Source: Pleurocapsa minor GSE-CHR-MK 17-07R (GTDB taxonomy: Bacteria; Chloroflexota; Anaerolineae; Aggregatilineales; Phototrophicaceae). Taken from it: DNA of 40,150 bases. This document shows positions 27,978 to 36,038 of this stretch, one piece after another (position 1 is the first letter of the stretch; the number at the start of each line of letters is the position of its first letter). Location of the stretch: positions 1 to 40,150 of the forward strand of contig JAHHHY010000022.1 of the NCBI GenBank assembly GCA_019359125.1, given 5' to 3'. Made by a program: the position numbers and the translations under genes. The notes under the pieces are model-generated. The model was given only the letters and a program-made list of their open reading frames with translations. It did not search any database and had not been told where the DNA came from.

Positions 27978-29330
27978 ATGCGTTTGAAGAATGTTTTACT
28001 GGCTGGTGCCATCAGCGCCCTCGCCGCCCTGTCGATTGCCCCGGCGATCGCCCAGGAAGTTATCGAAATCCCCACCTGGATCGCCTTTACCGATGCTGGA
28101 CGCCTGGGCTGGACGCAGGAACGCGCTGCTGAGTTCAATGCAGCCTTCCCCCAGTACAACGTGACCGTGACCGGCTACTCGAACTATGAAGAACTGTTCG
28201 CCTCGACCGCACTGGCCGCCGAACAGGGCAACCTGCCCGCCGTGGTTCAGTACTTCGAAGTGGCGACCCAGGACGCCCGCGACAGCGGCTACTTCACCTC
28301 GATTGCGGAAGCCCTGAATGGCCGCACCGAAGTGAACGGTATCCCCGTGAACCTGGATGACATCATCGCCCCCGTGTCGGCCTACTACACCGTGGACGGC
28401 AACTTCACCTCGATGCCGTGGAACACCTCGTCGTCGATCATGTTCACCAACCTGACCATGGCCGCCGCCGCTGGCGTTGAAGCCATCCCCACCACCTGGG
28501 CCGAAATGGATGCCGCCTGCACCCTGATCATGGCCGCTGACAATGCGCCCGAATACTGCTTCACCTGGCCGAACCACGGTTGGTTCTTTGAACAGTGGGT
28601 CGCCCAGCAGAATGGCCTGTATGCCAATAACGACAACGGCCGCGCCGATCGCGCCACCGAAGTCGCCTTCAACAACGAAGCCGGCGTCGCCCTGCTGACG
28701 TGGCTGGACGAACAGGCCGCCAAGGGCCACCTGTACTACAGCGGCGCCCAGGGTGGCGATTCGTGGGCCACGGTCGACCAGGCCTTCAGCACCCAGCAGG
28801 TCGCCATGGCCGTGTACAGCAGCAGCGACACCGCCCTGTACACCCAGACCGGCGTGGACAACGGCTTTGAAGTGGTCGCCTCCTTCCTGCCCTACAACGA
28901 AGCGACCGGCTGGACCGGTAACATCATCGGCGGCGCCAGCCTGTGGCTGACCGCTGGCCTGTCTGAAGAAGCTCAGGACGGCGCCCTGACCTGGCTGCTG
29001 TGGCTGACCAACACCGAAAACGCCGCCTCCTGGCACCAGGTTACCGGCTACATCGCCATCCGCAACAGCTCGGTGGACCTGCTGGCTGAAGAAGGCTGGT
29101 TCGACGAGAACCCGAACTTCCGCGTCGCCTCTGACCAGCTCGCCCAGAGCGAAGTCACGCCCGCGACCGCTGGCGCCCTGCTCGGTGGCTTCCCCGCCAT
29201 CCGCAACATCGTCACCCAGGCCATCGACACCGTCCTGCTGACCGATGAAGATCCGGCCGCCGTGCTCGATGCCGCCGCTGCGGAAGCGAATGCGCTGCTG
29301 GAAGAATACAACCTGCTCAACGCCGAATAA
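27978..29330 (+). CDS. Carbohydrate ABC transporter substrate-binding protein (UgpB/MalE-like)
   Basis: The 450-residue protein starts at ATG 27978 after a TGGAGG Shine-Dalgarno. It has a Sec signal peptide ending at AIA-Q26 and no lipobox. The mature protein has the family 1 extracellular solute-binding layout, with TGYSNYEELFASTALAAEQG near the first lobe, NTSSSIMFTNLTMAAAAGV, and a FEVVASFLPYNEATGWTGN loop with aromatic residues for sugar stacking. Codon use is very uniform and GCC/ACC/CTG-heavy, which suggests high expression. It heads an operon with two permeases. The sugar is not predictable; glycerol-3-phosphate, maltose and related oligosaccharides are typical of the family. Confidence 0.9.
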   Translation: MRLKNVLLAGAISALAALSIAPAIAQEVIEIPTWIAFTDAGRLGWTQERAAEFNAAFPQYNVTVTGYSNYEELFASTALAAEQGNLPAVVQYFEVATQDARDSGYFTSIAEALNGRTEVNGIPVNLDDIIAPVSAYYTVDGNFTSMPWNTSSSIMFTNLTMAAAAGVEAIPTTWAEMDAACTLIMAADNAPEYCFTWPNHGWFFEQWVAQQNGLYANNDNGRADRATEVAFNNEAGVALLTWLDEQAAKGHLYYSGAQGGDSWATVDQAFSTQQVAMAVYSSSDTALYTQTGVDNGFEVVASFLPYNEATGWTGNIIGGASLWLTAGLSEEAQDGALTWLLWLTNTENAASWHQVTGYIAIRNSSVDLLAEEGWFDENPNFRVASDQLAQSEVTPATAGALLGGFPAIRNIVTQAIDTVLLTDEDPAAVLDAAAAEANALLEEYNLLNAE

Positions 29331-29369
29331 ACAGGCGTTTGAGCGTCAACGCCAGACCGTAACCACGCG

Positions 29370-29398
29370 TAGGGGCGGTGCCAACCACACCGCCTCTA
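29370..29398 (+). promoter_or_regulatory. Intercistronic stem-loop after binding-protein gene
   Basis: TAGGGGCGGTG (29370-29380) pairs with CACCGCCTCTA (29388-29398) except for one G-T, around a seven-base loop. Such hairpins after the binding-protein gene are known to protect its mRNA and keep permease expression lower. Confidence 0.6.
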
Positions 29399-29440
29399 CC
29401 GCTATTTATGGCCTTCGCCGCCGTTGGTGAGCATACCCGC

Positions 29441-30637
29441 ATGAACCCATCCACGCCTCTCCTCGTCCTTGCCGTGGCCGCCGCAGTCGGCGCGGTCCTG
29501 CTCAATCTCCTGCTTCGCAAACAATCGCGCGGGATGCTGCTGGTGTCTGCCGTCGGGGCTGTCTCCGGCGCGGTCGGCGCAGCAGCCTTCATGGTGCCGC
29601 TCAATTTCTGCACCTTTGAAGCAGAACGCGATCCGGTCGATTTCTGGTTCGGCATCGGGCTCAGCGCCATCGGCATCCTGGCCGTCACCGGGCTGGCCTC
29701 ATGGGTGCTGAATTCGATCCTTCAGCGGCGCAGGCTGTTTGAAGTGCAATCATCGCCGGGTGCATTTCGCGGCTCCGGGCTGGCCTTCCTGTTCCTGGCA
29801 CCCACGCTCATCATCCTGGTGCTGTTCCTGTATTACCCCTTCATCGACACGTTTCGCCTGGCGACGCTGCTGGCCCGCCTGGGTATCCCGCGCACGGCCT
29901 TTGTGTGCGTGGACAACTTCACCCGTCTGGTGAGCAACAACGACTATTTGCAGGTGCTGGGCAACACCATCTGGCAGTCGATTGCGATTGTCGGCTTCAG
30001 CATCGGCCTCGCCCTGCTGATCGCGCTGGCCGCATATCAGCCTGTCAAAGGCGCGCGCATTTACCGCGCCCTGCTGATCTGGCCGTACGCCATCTCGCCC
30101 GTCGTGGCAGGCATCATCTTCCTGATCCTGTTCAACCCGACCGGCGGCATCATCAACTACGCGCTGCAAAGCGCCTTTAATTTCAGCATCCCCTGGCTGA
30201 ACAATCCTTCAGCGGCGCCGTGGGCCGTCATCATCGTCAGCGTGTGGAAATCCCTCGGCTTCAACATCCTGTTTTACATCGCCGGACTACAAAACGTGCC
30301 CAAAGACCTGCTGGAAGCCGCCGCCATCGACGGGGCCAATATTTTCCAGCGCTTCTTCCGCATCACGGTGCCGATGCTCTCGCCGATCACCTTCTTCCTG
30401 ATCATCACCAACACGACCTACGCGTTCTTCGACACCTTCGGCACCATCGACACCCTGACTGGTGGCGGGCCGCTGCGCTCGACCGCGTCGATGATGTATT
30501 CGGTCTACGAAGTCGGCATCCAGAACAACGACCTGGGCAAAGCCGCCGCGCAGTCGATCGTGCTGTTTATCTTCGTCATCGGGCTTACCATCGTGCAGTT
30601 CCGCACGGCTGGCCAGCGCGTGAATTACGGCGCCTAA
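29441..30637 (+). CDS. ABC sugar permease, MalF/UgpA type, with N-terminal membrane extension
   Basis: I take ATG 29441 (398 residues) because GGTGAG lies nine bases upstream and the earlier in-frame ATGs sit in or next to the intercistronic hairpin. The normal permease part starts near residue 110 (GLAFLFLAPTLIILVLFLYY) and has six spans plus the cytoplasmic EAA loop (EAAAIDGANIFQRFFRITVP, near 292) that docks with the ATPase. The first 100 residues add about three extra hydrophobic segments. MalF also has additional N-terminal spans, but this one is not obviously homologous. Partner of the next gene. Confidence 0.88.
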   Translation: MNPSTPLLVLAVAAAVGAVLLNLLLRKQSRGMLLVSAVGAVSGAVGAAAFMVPLNFCTFEAERDPVDFWFGIGLSAIGILAVTGLASWVLNSILQRRRLFEVQSSPGAFRGSGLAFLFLAPTLIILVLFLYYPFIDTFRLATLLARLGIPRTAFVCVDNFTRLVSNNDYLQVLGNTIWQSIAIVGFSIGLALLIALAAYQPVKGARIYRALLIWPYAISPVVAGIIFLILFNPTGGIINYALQSAFNFSIPWLNNPSAAPWAVIIVSVWKSLGFNILFYIAGLQNVPKDLLEAAAIDGANIFQRFFRITVPMLSPITFFLIITNTTYAFFDTFGTIDTLTGGGPLRSTASMMYSVYEVGIQNNDLGKAAAQSIVLFIFVIGLTIVQFRTAGQRVNYGA

Positions 30638-30652
30638 AAGGAGGCATGTCTC

Positions 30653-31525
30653 ATGTCCGCAGCCACCACCGACATCTCCATGGACGCCGAGCGCGCCGCC
30701 ACCGGCTGGCGCAGGCTGGTGCCCACGCGCTGGATCGCGCATCTGGCGCTGATCGTCTCGTGCGCCATCATCGCCTTTCCGCTGTTCTATGCGGTCATCG
30801 TGGCCACACAGACCAACAGCGAGGTGTATAGCTACCAGTTCACGCCGGGGACCGCCTTCAGCGACAACTGGAACATCGTCATGAACCTGAACAAAATCGG
30901 CGGCTACATGGTCAACAGCGTGCTGGTGGCACTGGCCGTCACCACGGGTAAAGTCATCCTGTCGCTGCTGTCCGGTCTGGCCTTCGTGTATTTCAGGTTT
31001 CCGGGCAAGTGGATCGTGTTCGGCTTCGTGCTGCTCACGCTGATGATGCCCACGGAAATCCTGGTCATCGCGCTGTTCCGCTTCGTCAGCAGCATCGGCC
31101 TGTCGAACTCGTACGGCGCGCTTATTCTGCCGTTCCTGGCCAGCGCGACCGGCACATTTCTGTTTCGCCAGCATTTCATGAATATCCCGGCAGAGCTGAG
31201 CGAGGCGGCCCAGCTTGACGGGGCCAACCCGTGGCAGTTCCTGTTCAAGGTGCTGGTGCCGATGAGCTGGAACACGATTGCCGCGCTGGCGGTCATTCAG
31301 TTTATCTACGTGTGGAATTTCTACCTGTGGCCCGCGCTGATTATGCAGGGGCCGGAACGCCAGGTGATTCAAGTGGGCCTGCGCACGCTGGTGGCCGGGG
31401 ATACCGCGCTGCGCTTCGGCCCGATGATGATGGGCGCGGTCATCGCCAGCATCCCGCCGCTGATCGTCTTCCTGCTGCTGCAAAAGCAGTTCATGAGCGG
31501 CTTCGCCCTCGCGCGCGACAAATAG
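30653..31525 (+). CDS. ABC sugar permease, MalG/UgpE type
   Basis: The 290-residue protein starts at ATG 30653 with AAAAGGAGG upstream, 15 bases after the previous stop. It has six spans, with an inner-face EAA loop (EAAQLDGANPWQFLFKVLVP near residue 184). A MalG-like C-terminus ends with FLLLQKQFMSGFALARDK, as in UgpE and MalG. With the partner permease it forms the channel of the importer. No ATPase gene is present; family systems often share a common MsmK-like ATPase encoded elsewhere. Confidence 0.92.
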   Translation: MSAATTDISMDAERAATGWRRLVPTRWIAHLALIVSCAIIAFPLFYAVIVATQTNSEVYSYQFTPGTAFSDNWNIVMNLNKIGGYMVNSVLVALAVTTGKVILSLLSGLAFVYFRFPGKWIVFGFVLLTLMMPTEILVIALFRFVSSIGLSNSYGALILPFLASATGTFLFRQHFMNIPAELSEAAQLDGANPWQFLFKVLVPMSWNTIAALAVIQFIYVWNFYLWPALIMQGPERQVIQVGLRTLVAGDTALRFGPMMMGAVIASIPPLIVFLLLQKQFMSGFALARDK

Positions 31526-31546
31526 TGCGCTGGGGATAGTTTCTGA

Positions 31547-31589
31547 TTTCGGGGCGCGATCGTGTCAGCTTGCGGTCAGCGCCCCGAAA
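31547..31589. terminator. Hairpin between convergent permease and MNIO-like genes
   Basis: TTTCGGGGCGC (31547-31557) pairs perfectly over 11 bases with GCGCCCCGAAA (31579-31589). It overlaps the last codons of the minus-strand gene. No T-run, but stable in either direction. Confidence 0.65.
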
Positions 31590-32382
31590 ACGCCCGCACG
31601 CGCTCGGCCAGCAGCGGCATATCCCGCGCGATGACTTCCGTCTCGCTGCGCCACTCAAAGCGCTCACCCACCCCGCCATACTCAAACGACAGCATGTCCG
31701 GCTGGGCGCCACGCGCTTTCAGCTTGTCCAGCGCCATGTCCAGAAACGGCCAGTCGTCGGGCTGCATGCCAAAATGATCGCGCCGCTGCCCCTCGATGGT
31801 CACAATGCCGGTCACATGCACTTCGCGCGTGCGCTCCAGCGGCAGCGCATCCAGATACTGTGACAGATCCCAGCCCAGCGCCTCGCACGTCAGCCGCGCA
31901 TGCGAGAGATCGAGCAGCAGGCCGGCCCCGGTAGCACGCAGCACATCGCGGATGACATCGGCATTCACGCACAGCGTCACCGCGCCATCTTTGCGCTTGA
32001 GCGGGATATTCTCCACGATCACGCGCCCGGCACCCACCCGGCTGACGGCCAGCGCGATATCGCGCAGCATCGTCTCGATGACGCGGGCTTCCCCGGCTTT
32101 ATCGGGCTGGGCCGTCCAGCGGAAATCACTCAGGCGGGGGAATAAATGCACATTGAGATAGCGGGTGTCCGTCTCGCGCAGCTGGCGCTCAAGCACGCCC
32201 CAGTCGCGCTGGGCCAGCTTGCCATCCCCGGCGATCAGGTCGAAATGCACATAGACCGGCGCAAACGCCCGCGCCTCAGCAATCAGCCAGTCCCAGTTGG
32301 GCAACTTGAAGCGATCCAGTACAATCGCCTTTTGCCCGAGCAACGCCGCCGCCTGTGGCGAATAATTGATGGCAAGCTGCAT
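31576..32382 (-). CDS. DUF692/MNIO-like TIM-barrel protein
   Basis: The 268-residue product starts at the ATG at 32382 with AGGG seven bases upstream; a longer frame to 32652 would overlap the divergent gene. It reads as a TIM barrel with metal-ligand-like residues placed as in DUF692: H46, H79, E124 in VENIP, D158 and H161 in LLLDLSHA, H189 in EVHVTG, D202-H203 in RDHFGM, and E234. DUF692/MNIO enzymes carry two or three irons and oxidise peptide cysteines or asparagines (for example MbnB and TglH), but many homologues have other contexts, and related xylose-isomerase-type barrels exist. No precursor peptide is seen next to it. Confidence 0.66.
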   Translation of the reverse strand: MQLAINYSPQAAALLGQKAIVLDRFKLPNWDWLIAEARAFAPVYVHFDLIAGDGKLAQRDWGVLERQLRETDTRYLNVHLFPRLSDFRWTAQPDKAGEARVIETMLRDIALAVSRVGAGRVIVENIPLKRKDGAVTLCVNADVIRDVLRATGAGLLLDLSHARLTCEALGWDLSQYLDALPLERTREVHVTGIVTIEGQRRDHFGMQPDDWPFLDMALDKLKARGAQPDMLSFEYGGVGERFEWRSETEVIARDMPLLAERVRAFSGR

Positions 32383-32424
32383 ATATACACCCTCTTTTCC
32401 GGCCCACGTCAGGGAAACCGAGCG

Positions 32425-33156
32425 ATGAACGATGACACCGCGCGCTGGCTGAACGCGCTCAATCAGCAATTCTACCAAACCGTGGGCGCGTCGTTTGATG
32501 CCACGCGGGGCGCACCGTGGCCGGGCTGGAAGCGACTGGTCGCACACGTGCCCGCGGCCAGTCCGCTGCGCGTGCTGGATATTGGCTGTGGCAATGGGCG
32601 TTTCGGGGCGTTTCTGGCTGACACCCTGCCCGACAGGCCTATCGTCTATCACGGGCTGGATACAGACGCCGGCCTGCTTGACTCAGCACGGGCGGCGCTG
32701 TCCGGGCGCGCTCACATGTCAACACGGCTGGAACAGCGCGATATCGTATTTGGCGCGCTGCCGGATGCGCGTTATGACGTGGTGGCGCTGTTCGGCGTGA
32801 TGCATCACGTGCCGGGGCGGGCACGCCGCCTCGACCTGATGGCGCGCATGGCCGACTGCCTGGCTCCGGGCGGGCTGCTGGCCATCGCCTGCTGGCGCTT
32901 TGGCGATTACCCCCGTTTCACCGGGCGCATCCAGCCGTTCCCGCCCGACATCGCCGCTGACGCCGAGCCGGGTGACGCGCTGCTGGACTGGCGCGCCGGG
33001 GAGCAAAATTCCGCGCTGCGCTACTGCCATCACTGCGATGACGACGAGATTGCCGGCCTGGTCGCGGCATCTGGCCTGCGGCTGGCGGACGCCTATCGCG
33101 CTGACGGCTTTTCCGGCGCGGTTAACGCCTATCGGCTGCTCACCACGGACGCGTGA
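32425..33156 (+). CDS. Class I SAM methyltransferase, Trm9/ALKBH8-like
   Basis: From ATG 32425 the product is 243 residues. The SAM site is VLDIGCGNGRFG (near 56-67), then GLDTD, then VVALFGVMHHVPG (the motif before catalysis). The N-terminus NQQFYQTVGASFDATRGAPW and the segment LRYCHHCDDDEIAGL recall Trm9 and the methyltransferase domain of ALKBH8, which methylate carboxymethyl-uridine at the wobble base of tRNA. Assigning the same substrate here is inference: the family also includes proteins of unknown target. It is divergent from the MNIO-like gene, 42 bases away. Confidence 0.75.
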   Translation: MNDDTARWLNALNQQFYQTVGASFDATRGAPWPGWKRLVAHVPAASPLRVLDIGCGNGRFGAFLADTLPDRPIVYHGLDTDAGLLDSARAALSGRAHMSTRLEQRDIVFGALPDARYDVVALFGVMHHVPGRARRLDLMARMADCLAPGGLLAIACWRFGDYPRFTGRIQPFPPDIAADAEPGDALLDWRAGEQNSALRYCHHCDDDEIAGLVAASGLRLADAYRADGFSGAVNAYRLLTTDA

Positions 33157-34201
33157 AAAAGTCGTCGTCGTCCTCGACAATCGCTTCACGCAGCATGGCC
33201 GCGCTGGGCGCAAAATTCCCCACGTGGCGGATGACGATGCCGCTGGCAAAATTGGCCAGCGTGACCGCCTCCAGTGACGTGCCACCAGCGGCCAGCGCCA
33301 GCGCGATCACCGCGACGGCCGTGTCGCCCGCGCCGACCGTATCGTATACGTCGGTCACCTGCGGCGCCGGGCAGTGATGCAGGGCGTCGGCATCGGCCAG
33401 CACCGCGCCCTGCGCGCCACGCGTGATGACCAGCGCCCGCTTCAGACCAAATTTCGCCTTGATATTGTGCGCTGCTTCGGCGTAATCATCGGCGTCGGGC
33501 GGCAGCTCATGGTCAGGCGCCAGATGCGCATTGGCTTCCTCGGCATTGCACTTAACCGCGTCGAAGCCGGCAAACGGCTCAAACGCGCCCTGCGTGTCGG
33601 CCACCAGCAGCTGGCCGGTCTTCCGGCTCAGCTTGCGCCCCATGTCGGCCAGCTGGCGCGTGACAAAGCCCAGGTTGTAATTTGAATACAGCAGCACATG
33701 ATCGTCTTCAGCGGCCACTTCCATCAGGCTTTGCGCGGTCGCCAGCGCCGCCGGAGAGACGGGTTCACGCGAGACCTTGTCGATGCGGGCGACCTGCTGC
33801 GGGAAGCGCAGGCCCATCGCCGCCATGATGCGCGTCTTGACGGTCGTCTGCCGTTTGGCATCCACCACCAGGCGCGGCTCCACGCCCGACTTCGCCAGCG
33901 TCTCTTTCAGCGCGGCACCCTCAGTGTCATTGCCCACCACGCCCACCAGCGCGGCACGCCCGCCCAGCGCAGCCACATTGACCGCCGGGTTGGCCGCCCC
34001 GCCCGCGATCAGGCGGCGCTGTTCAAATTCCAGCACAGGCACCGGTGCCTCGCGGCTCATGCGTGTGGCCTTGCCGATCAGGTATTCATCCAGAATCACG
34101 TCGCCGATGATGGTGGCATTGATGCCGGAAAAACGGTCAATCAGCGCCAGCAGGCGGGCTTTATCCGGCGGGCGATAGGGAATGGTTGGCAGTCGGGTCA
34201 T
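33140..34201 (-). CDS. PfkB-family kinase, heptose-7-phosphate kinase-like (RfaE1/HldE N-domain)
   Basis: The start is the ATG at 34201, overlapping the stop of the upstream gene (ATGA), so translation is coupled. The 353-residue kinase has DRFSGINATIIGDVILDEYL, the substrate loop RRLIAGGAAN (63-72), and the ATP/catalytic block YDTVGAGDTAVA near residue 288 with the general-base Asp. Gap-free GGAAN followed by NVAALGG is typical of RfaE/HldE kinases that make heptose-1,7-bisphosphate, but ribokinase-like relatives use other sugars. Context with a GT9 heptosyltransferase-like enzyme supports heptose. No nucleotidyltransferase domain is attached. Its 3' end overlaps the convergent methyltransferase gene by 17 bases. 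Confidence 0.8.
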   Translation of the reverse strand: MTRLPTIPYRPPDKARLLALIDRFSGINATIIGDVILDEYLIGKATRMSREAPVPVLEFEQRRLIAGGAANPAVNVAALGGRAALVGVVGNDTEGAALKETLAKSGVEPRLVVDAKRQTTVKTRIMAAMGLRFPQQVARIDKVSREPVSPAALATAQSLMEVAAEDDHVLLYSNYNLGFVTRQLADMGRKLSRKTGQLLVADTQGAFEPFAGFDAVKCNAEEANAHLAPDHELPPDADDYAEAAHNIKAKFGLKRALVITRGAQGAVLADADALHHCPAPQVTDVYDTVGAGDTAVAVIALALAAGGTSLEAVTLANFASGIVIRHVGNFAPSAAMLREAIVEDDDDFFTRPW

Positions 34202-36036
34202 GAGGAAAGGCCTTTTCGCGGCTGCATCAGCACCGCAAGCACGAATCTGGGCAGACGCAGCATACGTTTGAAGCGCCACGGCTGCAAGTACAGCCGGTAT
34301 AACCATTCCAGCCCAAGCTGACGAAAACGCTCTGGCGCACGCGGCACCACGCCAGCAATAAAGTCGAATGAGCCGCCGACGCCCATCGCCATGGTCACGC
34401 GCAGGCGCGGCGCGTTGCGTGCGATCCATTTGTCCTGTTCCGGCGCGCCGTAGGCCACCAGCAGGATGTTCGCGCCGCTGGCGTTCACCCGTTCGACCAG
34501 CGCGGCTTCTTCTTCGGGACGCGGACTGCCCGCATACACTCCGGCAATCTTCAGCTCCGGATAACGGCGCATCAGTTCATCGGCGGCACGCTGGGCCACC
34601 CCCTCGGCAGCACCCAGCAGAAACAGCGACCAGCCTTCGCGGGCAGCCCGTTCGGCGATGGCTGGCACGCCGTCTGAACCAGTCACGCGCTCCGGCAGCG
34701 GCTGGCGCAGGCGGTGCGCTGCCCACAACAGGCCGACGCCATCCGGCACGGTCAGGTCGGCGCGGCGCAGGATGGTGGCAAAGTTAATATCCTGCTGCGC
34801 GATCATCATGAATTCCGGATTGACCGTGCACACATGATGCAGGATGTCCGGTTCCTCGGCCACCCAGCGGGCGATCAGCCCCAGCCAGTCTTCGTACGTG
34901 ACCGACGACACCGGCAGGCCGAGGATATCGACCGTTTTGCCCCAGCGCACAGACGACCGCGGCAGCGCGGGCACATGCGCCTGGCCCGCCGCAACCTGGC
35001 CGTCCAGCACGCGCCGGGCAGCCTCGGCGACGTCGTGCGCGGTCACCATGGCGAGGCAGGTGCGGGCGGCGCAGCCAGCGCGCAGGCCGGTGCTGTGGCC
35101 GACATAGCTGCACGGCGAGCACTCAGGCGCTGTCCGCACGATGAGGGCCGGGGAATTCGGCGTATACGGCGCCCATGCATACGGGTTGCCGGGGCCAAAA
35201 ATGGCGACCAGCGGCGCGCCCGCAGCCGCCGCCATGTGCATGACGCCGCTTTCAGCGCCGATGAACACGTCTGCGCTTTCCAGCAGCGCGCCCAGCTGCC
35301 CCAGCGTCGTCCTGCCCGAAACATCAATCGCGGGCTGGGTCATGGCGGCACGCACTGACGCCGCATCATCGGCCGGGCCGCCCACCAGCACGACCTGCGC
35401 CCGGCGTTCGCGGGCCAGCATGTCGGCGGCGCGGGCAAAGCCCTCCGGCGTCCAGCGGCGCGCCAGGCTGTCCCCACCGCCGCCCGCATGCACGATGACG
35501 CGTAGGCCATCGGCCTGGGGAATCGCCGTATTCGCCCAGGCGCGATCCGCCTCGGTGATGGCCATGCGCGGCTGGCGCGGCGTCGTGTCCGCGCCCAGCA
35601 GGCCAGCCAGCGACAGCCAATAGTCCGACTGGTGCAGCGCGCCGAAGCCGTCATCGCGGATGCGTTCATTCAGGAACCAGCCGCGCCCGTTGTCCAGCCC
35701 GATACGCCTGCGGGCGCCGCTGCCCAGCGCCAGCGCCGCATATTTCAGCGTCCCGCCGCGCGTGGTCAGGTGATGCAGCAGCATGATGGCATCCGGGCGA
35801 GACCGGCGGGCACGGCGAATCAGGCCGAGCAGCGCGGGCACGGCACGCCAGCGCGTCAGCCGGGGCGCGCTGATGATCTCATCCACGCACGACAGGCCGT
35901 CGGCCAGCGGCGCGGCGTGCGGCGTCGTCAGCAGCGTGATATGGGCGTCTGGATGCGCCTCACGCAGGGCGTCCAGCGCGGGCATCGACAGGATCAGGTC
36001 GCCGAGGTCGGCCATCTGCACAACGAGGATGCGCAT
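34198..36036 (-). CDS. Two-domain glycosyltransferase: GT9 fused to GT26 (WecG/TagA-like)
   Basis: The 612 residues are one uninterrupted chain. Residues 1-335 are GT9 (ADP-heptose:LPS heptosyltransferase-like): MRILVVQMADLGDLILSMPA, VIVHAGGGGDSLARRW, and the donor site FIGAESGVMHMAAAAGAPLVA. Residues about 365-590 are GT26: TVNPEFMMIAQQ, LTVPDGVGLLWAA (catalytic Asp), ERVTGSDG, NILLVAYGAPEQDKW, GVGGSFDFIAG. GT26 enzymes transfer ManNAc-type or glucosyl residues to lipid-linked acceptors. A fusion suggests two successive steps of one glycan. Two bases separate it from the upstream GT4 gene. Confidence 0.93.
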   Translation of the reverse strand: MRILVVQMADLGDLILSMPALDALREAHPDAHITLLTTPHAAPLADGLSCVDEIISAPRLTRWRAVPALLGLIRRARRSRPDAIMLLHHLTTRGGTLKYAALALGSGARRRIGLDNGRGWFLNERIRDDGFGALHQSDYWLSLAGLLGADTTPRQPRMAITEADRAWANTAIPQADGLRVIVHAGGGGDSLARRWTPEGFARAADMLARERRAQVVLVGGPADDAASVRAAMTQPAIDVSGRTTLGQLGALLESADVFIGAESGVMHMAAAAGAPLVAIFGPGNPYAWAPYTPNSPALIVRTAPECSPCSYVGHSTGLRAGCAARTCLAMVTAHDVAEAARRVLDGQVAAGQAHVPALPRSSVRWGKTVDILGLPVSSVTYEDWLGLIARWVAEEPDILHHVCTVNPEFMMIAQQDINFATILRRADLTVPDGVGLLWAAHRLRQPLPERVTGSDGVPAIAERAAREGWSLFLLGAAEGVAQRAADELMRRYPELKIAGVYAGSPRPEEEAALVERVNASGANILLVAYGAPEQDKWIARNAPRLRVTMAMGVGGSFDFIAGVVPRAPERFRQLGLEWLYRLYLQPWRFKRMLRLPRFVLAVLMQPRKGLSS

Positions 36037-36038
36037 GC

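Noticed and set aside
27996-29036. 346-codon antisense frame to the sugar-binding protein
   Set aside because: Gly/His/Val-rich shadow of a highly biased gene.
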